Below are positions 1-5,833 of a stretch of DNA of 64,000 nt, piece by piece (position 1 is the first letter of the stretch; each line of letters opens with the position of its first letter). The position numbers and the translations under genes were made by a program. Origin of the DNA: Piscinibacter defluvii (lineage in GTDB: Bacteria; Pseudomonadota; Gammaproteobacteria; Burkholderiales; Burkholderiaceae_C). Under the pieces are notes generated by a model. That model was not told where the DNA came from, ran no database searches, and was given only the letters and a program-made list of their open reading frames with translations. The stretch is taken from assembly GCF_004011805.1 (NCBI RefSeq), contig NZ_RCHJ01000016.1:160620-224619 (forward strand). Direction: 5' to 3'.

Positions 1-783
1 CGCGTGAAAGCCGGCGCCGGCGGGGTCACGATCGCCGCGGACCTATCGACGGTCTCGGCGGTGCTCAAGTGGGGTCGGCACGCGCGCCGTCTCGACCTGC
101 CTGTCGAGCTCGCGCTCGACGCTCGCCGAGACCTTCCCTACCGCGGACTACGCACACGCAGCGTCGAGCGCGATCGGGAGCCGACCGACGTCGAGCTGGC
201 CCGCCTGTACGCGCACTGGGAAGAGAACGACCGCCAGCGCATTCCGATGGCGACGCTGTGCCGCTTCGCGCTCGCCACGGCCATGCGGCAGGAAGAGATC
301 ACCCGGATCCAGCTCGAGGACATCAACGTCATCGCGCGCACGGTGGTGATCCGTGACCGCAAGGACCCTCGCGAGAAGCTCGGCAACGATCAAGAGGTGC
401 CGCTGCTGCCCGATGCGTGGGCCATCGTCGCGCCGATCCTCAAGGAGCGCTCGACCGGCTCAGTGTTCCCGTACCGCGCGGCCTCAGTCTCTACCGCCTT
501 CACGCGCGCCTGCCAGGCGCTCGGCATCAAGGACCTGCACTTCCACGACCTGCGGCACCGCGCGACTGCGGACCTGTTCCGCATGGGGCTCGACATCCCG
601 CGCGTGGCGCTGCTGACCGGGCACCGGACCTGGGCCCAGCTGCGCAGGTACACGAACATCAAGCCGGCCGACGTTCACGCGGCCGTCGCCAAGAACACCG
701 GCACGGTCGTGCCGATGCCCGCGGCTGCCCGGAAGGCAGCAAGACGAGGCCCGCGCGGCGGTAGCGCGCCGGCGGGCCTCTGA
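1..783 (+). CDS. Tyrosine-type recombinase/integrase, N-terminus cut by window edge
   Basis: This is a site-specific recombinase expected to integrate and excise element 1. The visible 260 codons cover the end of the core-binding domain and the whole catalytic domain. The catalytic arginine is in ATAMRQEEI, a lysine in the following beta-hairpin (RDRKDPREKLG), the HxxR box in HDLRHRATADLF, and the second His plus the Tyr nucleophile in LTGHRTWAQLRRYTN. The frame is open at base 1, so the true start and arm-binding domain lie to the left. The GTG at 4 is unlikely to be the real start. The family is unlike the P4-type integrase of element 2. The protein ends in a basic Ala/Arg-rich tail. A start codon for the next gene lies 27 bp downstream behind a good AGGAG. 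Confidence 0.9.
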   Translation, partial: RVKAGAGGVTIAADLSTVSAVLKWGRHARRLDLPVELALDARRDLPYRGLRTRSVERDREPTDVELARLYAHWEENDRQRIPMATLCRFALATAMRQEEITRIQLEDINVIARTVVIRDRKDPREKLGNDQEVPLLPDAWAIVAPILKERSTGSVFPYRAASVSTAFTRACQALGIKDLHFHDLRHRATADLFRMGLDIPRVALLTGHRTWAQLRRYTNIKPADVHAAVAKNTGTVVPMPAAARKAARRGPRGGSAPAGL

Positions 784-810
784 CCACAACCGCCCCCCAA
801 AGGAGCCACC

Positions 811-1029
811 ATGGCTGAAACGATCGTAGCAGCGCCCGAACTGAAGGATGCTGCCCACTATGGCGTCGACCGTCTCTTCGACGCCCTTGCGGCGCTGCAG
901 GCGGCTCGCAGCGTCAGCGCACCCGGTGAGCCCGTCACCGACGAACAGGCCGGCCGCGTGCGCCGACTGGTCGGGCTCGCCGAGGATCGCGTGAACGAGG
1001 TGATCCAAGAGCTGCAGCCGCTCGTCTGA
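811..1029 (+). CDS. Small hypothetical protein, element 1
   Basis: A 72-residue, mostly helical, acidic protein that I do not recognise. The ATG at 811 follows AGGAG (801-805) at good spacing, and the next gene begins 4 bp after the stop, so it is cotranslated with its neighbours. The composition (Ala, Leu and Glu rich, no Cys, no signal peptide) suggests a small cytosolic helical bundle. By position, directly after the integrase, a role in recombination directionality or regulation is possible but unsupported. Element 2 has an unrelated-looking 77-residue protein in the same slot. Confidence 0.6.
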   Translation: MAETIVAAPELKDAAHYGVDRLFDALAALQAARSVSAPGEPVTDEQAGRVRRLVGLAEDRVNEVIQELQPLV

Positions 1030-1033
1030 GCGC

Positions 1034-1453
1034 ATGTCGACAACCAAGCCTCGGCGCGACGCAAGGTCGGGAGACCTGGCGGCCGAGGTCTTGGCCATCT
1101 TGAAGCCGAGGCCTCCTGTCCCGTACGTGCAGTACACCTTCGGCGAACCTGGCGCAGAGCGTTTCGAGCGCGTGCCACTGGCCGAAGTCGAGCGGCAGCT
1201 GCTCGCGCAGGTGCGGCAGGTGGCCGTGCTGAAGGCTCAAGCGGAGGCCCAAGCAGCCCGCGGCAGACTCAAGAGCGAAGCGGGCGACAGGACGCGCGCT
1301 GAAGTCTTGGCAGAGTACCTCGCCCTGCCGGACTCGAAGCGCGGCCGAGACGCCGCGAGCATCATCGCCCGCCGCATCGATAGGACGTCGGCGCAGGTCC
1401 GCACGCACCTGAAACGACTCGAAGAGTTGGGACAGATCGAAAAGCGAAAGTAA
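1034..1453 (+). CDS. Winged-helix/HTH protein, element 1
   Basis: A 139-residue protein. The C-terminal 55 residues form a probable winged helix: a 'RDAASIIARRIDRTSAQVRTHLKRLEELGQIEKRK' style segment (roughly residues 105-139) alternates a helix that senses partner sites with a recognition helix and a short wing, as in MarR/ArsR-like or replication-protein wings. The N-terminal half is basic and then rich in Gln/Ala helices (residues 50-85), possibly for dimerisation. It starts 4 bp after the preceding stop. It has no counterpart in element 2. Likely a DNA-binding regulator of the element; the exact family is not identified. Confidence 0.65.
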   Translation: MSTTKPRRDARSGDLAAEVLAILKPRPPVPYVQYTFGEPGAERFERVPLAEVERQLLAQVRQVAVLKAQAEAQAARGRLKSEAGDRTRAEVLAEYLALPDSKRGRDAASIIARRIDRTSAQVRTHLKRLEELGQIEKRK

Positions 1454-1561
1454 GCCGGCAAGCTTTCGTTTCGCTGCGAGCCGTGCCGCTCCGCGCCAGC
1501 GTCTGACCCATACAACTGCCGCACCCCAACTGCGCGCCGGTTTGAGCACCGGCGATACCCG

Positions 1562-1828
1562 GTGCAGCCCAACGACATCCCCGTTGCTGAAGACGGCGAG
1601 CAATTGCGGCAGCTTGCCGCTCGGCTTGATTGCATGACCGAGGATCAGTTCTTGCTCCTCGCACGGATCACGCGTCTAACCGCCGCGACTTGGAGAAAGC
1701 GCGGTCGCGGCCCCGGCTTCGTTAGGGTCGGTACCCGCATCCTGTACCCGATGAGGCTGGTGCAGCGATTCATCGAGACGGCGGCCCGCGAGCGCGACGA
1801 GAACACTGCAGCGAGGGACGCGCTGTGA
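1562..1828 (+). CDS. AlpA/MerR-like helix-turn-helix protein, element 1
   Basis: An 88-residue protein (GTG start; an in-frame ATG at 1634 would give 64 residues, and neither has a clear ribosome binding site). Residues about 24-70 fit the small helix-turn-helix fold used by phage excisionases and AlpA-type activators: EDQFLLLARITRLTAATWRKRG, then a GPGFVRVGTRILYP wing and a closing helix. Such proteins bind near att sites or promoters and often control integrase direction. The stop overlaps the start of the next gene (GTGA). Element 2 carries a similar-sized AlpA-like protein at 58921-59130, so the function seems conserved although the sequences are far apart. Confidence 0.65.
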   Translation: MQPNDIPVAEDGEQLRQLAARLDCMTEDQFLLLARITRLTAATWRKRGRGPGFVRVGTRILYPMRLVQRFIETAARERDENTAARDAL

Positions 1829-2043
1829 GCGGCGGCTTCGAGTTGGACATCGAGGCCGTCGCCCGCCTTGCTGCGGGCGCCTTGCTCGCCCAGGAGGTTG
1901 CCGAGCGGATCAACGCTGGTGCACCGCTGTCCGTCGCCTTCGACGCCCTCGTCGCAATCCTGCGCAACGATGGCGAACTCACCGGCCCGGCGGCCCGCGG
2001 CTTTGTGCAGGAGCTGGCCAAGCAAGCGCGCCGCGCGGGGTGA
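1825..2043 (+). CDS. Small conserved element protein (paralogue in element 2)
   Basis: A 72-residue protein starting at a GTG that overlaps the previous stop. It is helical, with an Ala/Leu-rich middle and a C-terminal motif GPAARGFVQELAKQ. The protein at 59127-59348 in element 2 ends with a matching SPAARAYVVALAKP and has a similar LLAQEVAERI/LEAQRVRDTV stretch, so the two are probably homologous and keep the same place between the AlpA-like and replication-like genes. No known function recognised. Translational coupling on both sides suggests it works with the replication protein or the HTH protein. Confidence 0.6.
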   Translation: MSGGFELDIEAVARLAAGALLAQEVAERINAGAPLSVAFDALVAILRNDGELTGPAARGFVQELAKQARRAG

Positions 2044-2046
2044 GGC

Positions 2047-2631
2047 TTGGCGAAGCGCCGATACAGCAAGGGCGGCTCCCGCGACGCCGGCGACTTCATC
2101 GCTATCCCTCGCGCGGTCCTAACTTGCCCATCCTATGTAGCGCTCGGGCACTCAGCACGTGCCCTGCTGCTCGACGTTAGCTCGCAGTATCGCGGCGACA
2201 ACAACGGCAAGTTGTTGTGCTCATGGTCGTTCATGACCGAAGAGCGCGGCTGGCGCGGCAAGCACTCGCTCATCAACGCCAAGCGCGAGCTTCTGGCTGC
2301 CGAGGTCTTGATGGTTGAGACCCGCATCGGCCGCTTCCCATCGACCGCCGCTTGGTACGCGTGCACTTGGTGGGCCCTCGATTGGTGTCCCGACATGGAC
2401 CTTCCCGCGTCTCAGTTCCCTCGAGGCGCCTATCGAAGAAGCGCGCCGCTTGGTGCCGAATCAGCACAAAGAGCCCGCGCTACAGGTGCCGAATCAGCAC
2501 AAAGGACCACACCGCTAGGTGCTGAAACAGCACCTGTAGGAGCCGGTTTTGGCGCCTCGCTTAGTGCCGATTCAGCACAACTTCTAGAGTTGCCATCTCC
2601 CCTGCCTCCGGTCGGAGGTGCAGCGCCATGA
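2047..2631 (+). CDS. Replication-initiator-like winged-helix protein with iterons in its gene
   Basis: A 194-residue protein. The TTG start at 2047 is preceded by GGGGTGAGG. Residues about 15-110 look like a winged helix (DFIAIPRAVLTCPSY, then HSARALLLDVSSQY, SFMTEERGWRGKHSLINAKREL and a TRIGRFPSTAAWYACTWWALDW wing), the fold typical of phage and plasmid replication proteins. Residues about 135-175 are a GAESAQ-type low-complexity repeat that exists because four DNA iterons (2453-2578) are read in frame. A replication protein whose gene contains its own binding sites is the lambda O/ori arrangement. The role is inferred from fold, gene order and iterons; no direct family match is claimed. Confidence 0.6.
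   Translation: MAKRRYSKGGSRDAGDFIAIPRAVLTCPSYVALGHSARALLLDVSSQYRGDNNGKLLCSWSFMTEERGWRGKHSLINAKRELLAAEVLMVETRIGRFPSTAAWYACTWWALDWCPDMDLPASQFPRGAYRRSAPLGAESAQRARATGAESAQRTTPLGAETAPVGAGFGASLSADSAQLLELPSPLPPVGGAAP
2453..2578 (+). repeat. Four palindromic iterons, probable replication origin of element 1
   Basis: Four 15-bp repeats of the form GTGCYGAWWCAGCAC lie at 2453-2467, 2486-2500, 2519-2533 and 2564-2578. The first two are identical, the third is the most palindromic (GTGCTG-AAA-CAGCAC) and the fourth differs at one or two bases. Spacings are 33, 33 and 45 bp, close to whole helical turns and multiples of three, so the reading frame stays open. Lambda ori likewise has four palindromic iterons inside gene O. 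Binding by the protein encoded around them is inferred. Confidence 0.7.
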
Positions 2632-2698
2632 GGATGCATCCCGGGGGGGTGAGCTCAAGCATTCGGCGGCCGGCCGCGCGTGACCGAGCGGGGTCCGT

Positions 2699-2734
2699 CG
2701 CGCACACGGTGTCAGTTCGGTGCGCGGATTTTTT
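2699..2734 (+). terminator. Hairpin plus T6 tract between replication and head modules (conserved in element 2)
   Basis: CGCGCAC (2699-2705) pairs with GTGCGCG (2720-2726), followed by six T at 2729-2734: a Rho-independent terminator shape. It sits only 16 bp before the ATG of the 120-aa gene at 2750. About 75 bp around it is conserved at the same place in element 2 (60266-60333), including GTCAGTTCGG in the loop and GGGTCGCGGCCGCATGA after the T tract. Conservation across elements whose neighbouring genes differ suggests it gates expression of the head genes, or is also a DNA site. Confidence 0.65.
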
Positions 2735-2749
2735 CGGGGTCGCGGCCGC

Positions 2750-3112
2750 ATGAGTCTGCCGCTCGACCCGTTCGGACGGTCACAACTGCCTGACGCGCTC
2801 GCGTCTGAGCTGTGCCGTGAGCGGGCGCGGGCCGAGCGAAAGGAGCGGGTCCGCGACATTGCCCGGGCGGCCGAGGCGATGTTGACGAGCGGCGACCCAG
2901 CGCAGGTGTTTGTCGGCAGCGCGCTTGCGAGTTGGCTCGCAGACGGCGGGGACCTGGTGCGCGTTCACCTGAAGGTCGCGGCGCCGCGGTCATCACGCGC
3001 GACGCCCGCCGTTCTCTGGGCCGAGCTGCAGCAGGAGGCTCATCCGGATGAGGACAGGAGACGGCTCGGCGCGCCACAGTCTCGACCGTCCGAACTCCGA
3101 ACGTCACGATGA
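2750..3112 (+). CDS. Conserved 'LPxDPFGRS' small protein ahead of capsid gene, element 1
   Basis: A 120-residue protein. The ATG at 2750 is chosen because the start MSLPLDPFGRSQLP matches the homologue at 60333 in element 2 (MTLPADPFGRSRLP). The middle holds a helical segment and the motif FVGSALASWLADGGDLVRVHLKVAAP, again matched in element 2 (FLGGAGTAWLREGGDLERDFLRVAAP). The stop overlaps the capsid start by 4 bp (ATGA), so the two are coupled. Its place directly before portal/capsid genes is where small terminase, protease or scaffold genes usually lie, but no such motif is visible. Unrecognised family; the gene is supported by conservation of sequence and position in both elements. Confidence 0.75.
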   Translation: MSLPLDPFGRSQLPDALASELCRERARAERKERVRDIARAAEAMLTSGDPAQVFVGSALASWLADGGDLVRVHLKVAAPRSSRATPAVLWAELQQEAHPDEDRRRLGAPQSRPSELRTSR

Positions 3113-4191
3113 CCCGACTCGAAGCCCGCAGAGGCACAACCCTCGCGCACTACGTCAAAGCGCTCGCTGCCGGCCAAGGCGACAGGGCGGCGTCCGCCGC
3201 ATACGCGATGGGCCGCAGTTGGTCCGACTCCGCGCAGATCGCGGGCATCCTCAAGAGCGCCGTCACGGCGCACTCTCTCGCGGAATTGGCTTCGGTGCTC
3301 GGGCCGATCAGCAGCGACCTGGTCGAGCTGGTCCGGCCGCTGACGATCGTCGGACGGCTCGAGAGCCGCATGCGGCGCGTGCCATTCGGCGTCAAGTCGA
3401 TCCGGCAGGCGGGCGGTGCGCAAGGCCGGTGGGTCGAGGAAGGCGCGGCGATCCCCGCGAGTCGCCTGGACCTCGACGCCGCTGCGAACCGCCTCATGCC
3501 GAAGCGGGTTGCAGCGATCGCGTTCCAGACGGACGAGATCGCCAAGCACAGCGACCCGTCTTCGGACGCGATCATCTCCAACGATGTCGCCGCCGCGCTC
3601 GCACCGGCGACCGACCTTGCGTTCGCCGACCCGACGAACGCCGGCGACGATGCGACGCCGGCATCGGTGTTCTACGGCGCAGCGTCGATCCCTTCGTCGG
3701 GCAGCGACGTTGGGTCGATCGACGAGGATCTGCGGAGGCTCTGCGGGTTGCTGCTGGTGGCCGGCAGCACTCTGCGTGGCGCGACGTGGGTCATGAGCGC
3801 TCGGACGGCCGCCTATCTCGCCTTCCTGCGCGACGCGAGCGGTGCGCGGGCCTACCCGGCCATGCGCGTTGACGGCGGGACGATCGCGGGCATGGAGGTG
3901 CAGGTCTCGGCCTCGGTGCCCGAGGCCGGGTCCCCGGCGGAGACGACCATTGGCTTGCTCGACCCGGCCGGCGTCAACTTCGCGGACGATGGCCAGGCTC
4001 GCGTCGACGTTTCGACACGCGGCGCGGTGCAGATGGACGACGCCCCGACCAACGATGCTGGCGCCGGCACCGGTGCCTCGGTGGTGAGTCTGTGGCAGGT
4101 CGGTGCAATCGCCATCGCGGCGCAGCGGTACATGAACTGGTCCGTCGCACGCGCCGGTTTCACGGCCTACATCTCGGGCGTCGCCTACTGA
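3109..4191 (+). CDS. Phage major capsid protein, HK97-like, element 1
   Basis: A 360-residue protein expected to build the icosahedral shell. The region RPLTIVGRLESRMRRVPFGVKSIRQAGGAQGRWVEEGAAIPAS (about residues 74-120) is the E-loop/N-arm type segment common in HK97-fold capsid proteins. It is followed by a P-domain and A-domain with LMPKRVAAIAFQTDEI, DLAFADPTNAG and a C-terminal QMDDAPTNDAGAGTGASVVSLWQVGAIAIAAQRYMNW that is typical of the family end. Only about 50 residues precede the core, so a long scaffold (delta) domain is absent, and no maturation protease gene is seen. The stop overlaps the portal start (TGATG). The homologue in element 2 keeps the layout but is strongly diverged. 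Confidence 0.88.
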   Translation: MTRLEARRGTTLAHYVKALAAGQGDRAASAAYAMGRSWSDSAQIAGILKSAVTAHSLAELASVLGPISSDLVELVRPLTIVGRLESRMRRVPFGVKSIRQAGGAQGRWVEEGAAIPASRLDLDAAANRLMPKRVAAIAFQTDEIAKHSDPSSDAIISNDVAAALAPATDLAFADPTNAGDDATPASVFYGAASIPSSGSDVGSIDEDLRRLCGLLLVAGSTLRGATWVMSARTAAYLAFLRDASGARAYPAMRVDGGTIAGMEVQVSASVPEAGSPAETTIGLLDPAGVNFADDGQARVDVSTRGAVQMDDAPTNDAGAGTGASVVSLWQVGAIAIAAQRYMNWSVARAGFTAYISGVAY

Positions 4192-5519
4192 TGCGCCTCG
4201 CAGTCGGTCGGTTCGAGCTGAGTTTCACGCGCAAGGCGGCGGCCGAGCCTCGAGCCTCGGGGCTCACGTACCCCGACCGTGCGAGGGGCGGATGGCACAC
4301 GATCGTCGAGCCGTTCGCCGGCGCTTGGCAGCGGGGCATCGTCGCAGAGGACCCGAAGGCACAGCTGCTGCGCTTCGGTTCAATCTTCGCGTGCATGTCT
4401 CTGGTCGCAGGCGACATCGGACGCATGCGGCCGATGCTGCAGATCAGGCAACCGAGCGGGACTTGGGTCGAGGTCGACGACGACTCGCGCCTGTCGCGCC
4501 TGGTGCGCAAGCCGCACCCGTTCTACACCTGGGGTCAGTTCCTCGAGAGCTGGGTCACGTCGCGCCTCATGTGGGGGAACGTGTACCTTCTGAAGGAGCG
4601 ACGCGAAGATGGTGCCGTCGGGCGCCTTCATCTGCTCAGCCCCGAACTCGTGGCGGTGAAGTTGACCCCCGACGGTGGCGTCTACTACCAGCTCAATCGC
4701 GACGTTCACGCGGCGATCGAAGAGCCGATCCTCGTGCCCGCGAGCGAGATTGCGCACGATCGAACGCACTGCTTCTTTCATCCCCTGATCGGCTTGTCCG
4801 CGTTGTCCGCAGCGGCGGCGAGTGGCACGTTCGGCCGCAGGATCCAAGAGCAGTCCTGCACCTTCTTCGCGAACGCGAGCCAGCCAGGCGGGCATCTGAC
4901 CGCAGAGGGCAACATCCCTGACGAGACCGCGGAGCGCCTGAAGCGCGACTTCGAAGACAAGTTCGCCGGCGGCTTCATTGGCCGCCTCTTGGTGACTGGC
5001 TCCGGGCTGAAGTACGAGCCCCTTGCGATGCCCGCGCACGATGCGCAGCTGATTGAGCAGCTCCGATGGACTGGCGAGGATTGCTGTCGCGTGTTCAAGA
5101 TACCCGGCTACAAGGTGGGCGTGGGTCCGCTGCCGAGCTTCAACAACATCGCGCAGCTTCAGAACGACTACCTCGGCCAGGCGCTGCAGCCGGCGATCAC
5201 CGCAATCGAGCTGCTGATGGCCGAGGCGCTCGAGCTGCCGCCGAACATGCGGATCGAGCTCGACACCTCGGCGCTTCTGCGCATGGACCCGCTGTCCCGC
5301 GCGGAGACGGCGGCGAAGCTGGTCGGCGCCGGGATTCTCTCGCCGAACGAGGCACGGGCCGCAGAGAACCTGCCACCGGTGCGCGGCGGCGATCAGCCCT
5401 TCATGCAGCAGCAAATGTGGCAGGTGGGGCAGCTGGCCTCGCGCACCGCGCCGAGCGATGCGCCCACGTCCCCGCCGGCGAAGGACTGGCTGGCTCGCCA
5501 CGTGACCAAGGAAATGTGA
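4191..5519 (+). CDS. Phage portal protein, HK97 family, element 1
   Basis: A 442-residue protein, the usual length for HK97-type portals. The portal dodecamer forms the DNA channel at one capsid vertex. Family-typical stretches are FGSIFACMSLVAGDIGRMRP, TWGQFLESWVTSRLMWGNVY, the FHPLIGLSALSAAAASG helix, SGLKYEPLAMPAHDAQLIE, PLPSFNNIAQLQNDYL and the C-terminal DPLSRAETAAKLVGAGILSPNEARAAENLPPVRGGDQPF. The ATG at 4191 overlaps the capsid stop. From about 4413 for some 500 bp the DNA is nearly identical to the element 2 portal (61944 onward, constant offset 57531), whereas the first 190 bp differ more, indicating recombination between the elements. Confidence 0.95.
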   Translation: MRLAVGRFELSFTRKAAAEPRASGLTYPDRARGGWHTIVEPFAGAWQRGIVAEDPKAQLLRFGSIFACMSLVAGDIGRMRPMLQIRQPSGTWVEVDDDSRLSRLVRKPHPFYTWGQFLESWVTSRLMWGNVYLLKERREDGAVGRLHLLSPELVAVKLTPDGGVYYQLNRDVHAAIEEPILVPASEIAHDRTHCFFHPLIGLSALSAAAASGTFGRRIQEQSCTFFANASQPGGHLTAEGNIPDETAERLKRDFEDKFAGGFIGRLLVTGSGLKYEPLAMPAHDAQLIEQLRWTGEDCCRVFKIPGYKVGVGPLPSFNNIAQLQNDYLGQALQPAITAIELLMAEALELPPNMRIELDTSALLRMDPLSRAETAAKLVGAGILSPNEARAAENLPPVRGGDQPFMQQQMWQVGQLASRTAPSDAPTSPPAKDWLARHVTKEM

Positions 5520-5710
5520 TGCCCTCGACCATCGACGAACCTGCGACCGTCTCCGTCGATGAACTGCGCGCGCAATACACGCGCGAGATTGAGGCACACC
5601 GCGCGGCCGCGCATCGCCAGGTCGACGCCTATTGCGATGCGCTGCTCGAGCAGCAGCGCCTCACGTTGGAGCGCCTCGAGCATCAGCTCGAGGGCGGCGC
5701 CGTCCATTGA
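5519..5710 (+). CDS. Small coiled-coil protein after portal, element 1
   Basis: A 63-residue protein starting at an ATG that overlaps the portal stop (TGATG). After a short MPSTIDEPATVSVDELRAQY segment it is a single charged helix (about residues 16-56) with heptad-like Leu spacing, ending GGAVH. The element 2 copy at 63050-63241 is the same length and differs at roughly a dozen residues. Tail connectors or head decoration genes often sit here, but no family is recognised. The following 123 bp to the tape measure gene hold an imperfect GC hairpin (5714-5737) also found in element 2, and no convincing gene. Confidence 0.75.
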   Translation: MPSTIDEPATVSVDELRAQYTREIEAHRAAAHRQVDAYCDALLEQQRLTLERLEHQLEGGAVH

Positions 5711-5833
5711 TCGGCCCCGGCACTTCGCCGGCGGGGCGTTAGTCGTGAGTGGCCCCGGCGAGGAACAAACCGCGACAGCCGGCGGCGGGGCGCTTCATGA
5801 CCCGCGCGGCCGGCAACCATTCAAGGGGACTTG

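Noticed and set aside
2720..2749. GTG start at 2720 for the small protein ahead of the capsid
   Set aside because: It would put the start inside the hairpin and translate the T tract (Phe-Phe). The ATG at 2750 matches the start of the homologue in element 2.
5711..5833. A frameshifted tail chaperone (gpG/GT-like) gene before the tape measure
   Set aside because: The gap is only 123 bp, the small frames there differ between the two elements, and no slippery heptamer followed by a conserved frame is seen. Only an imperfect GC hairpin is shared.
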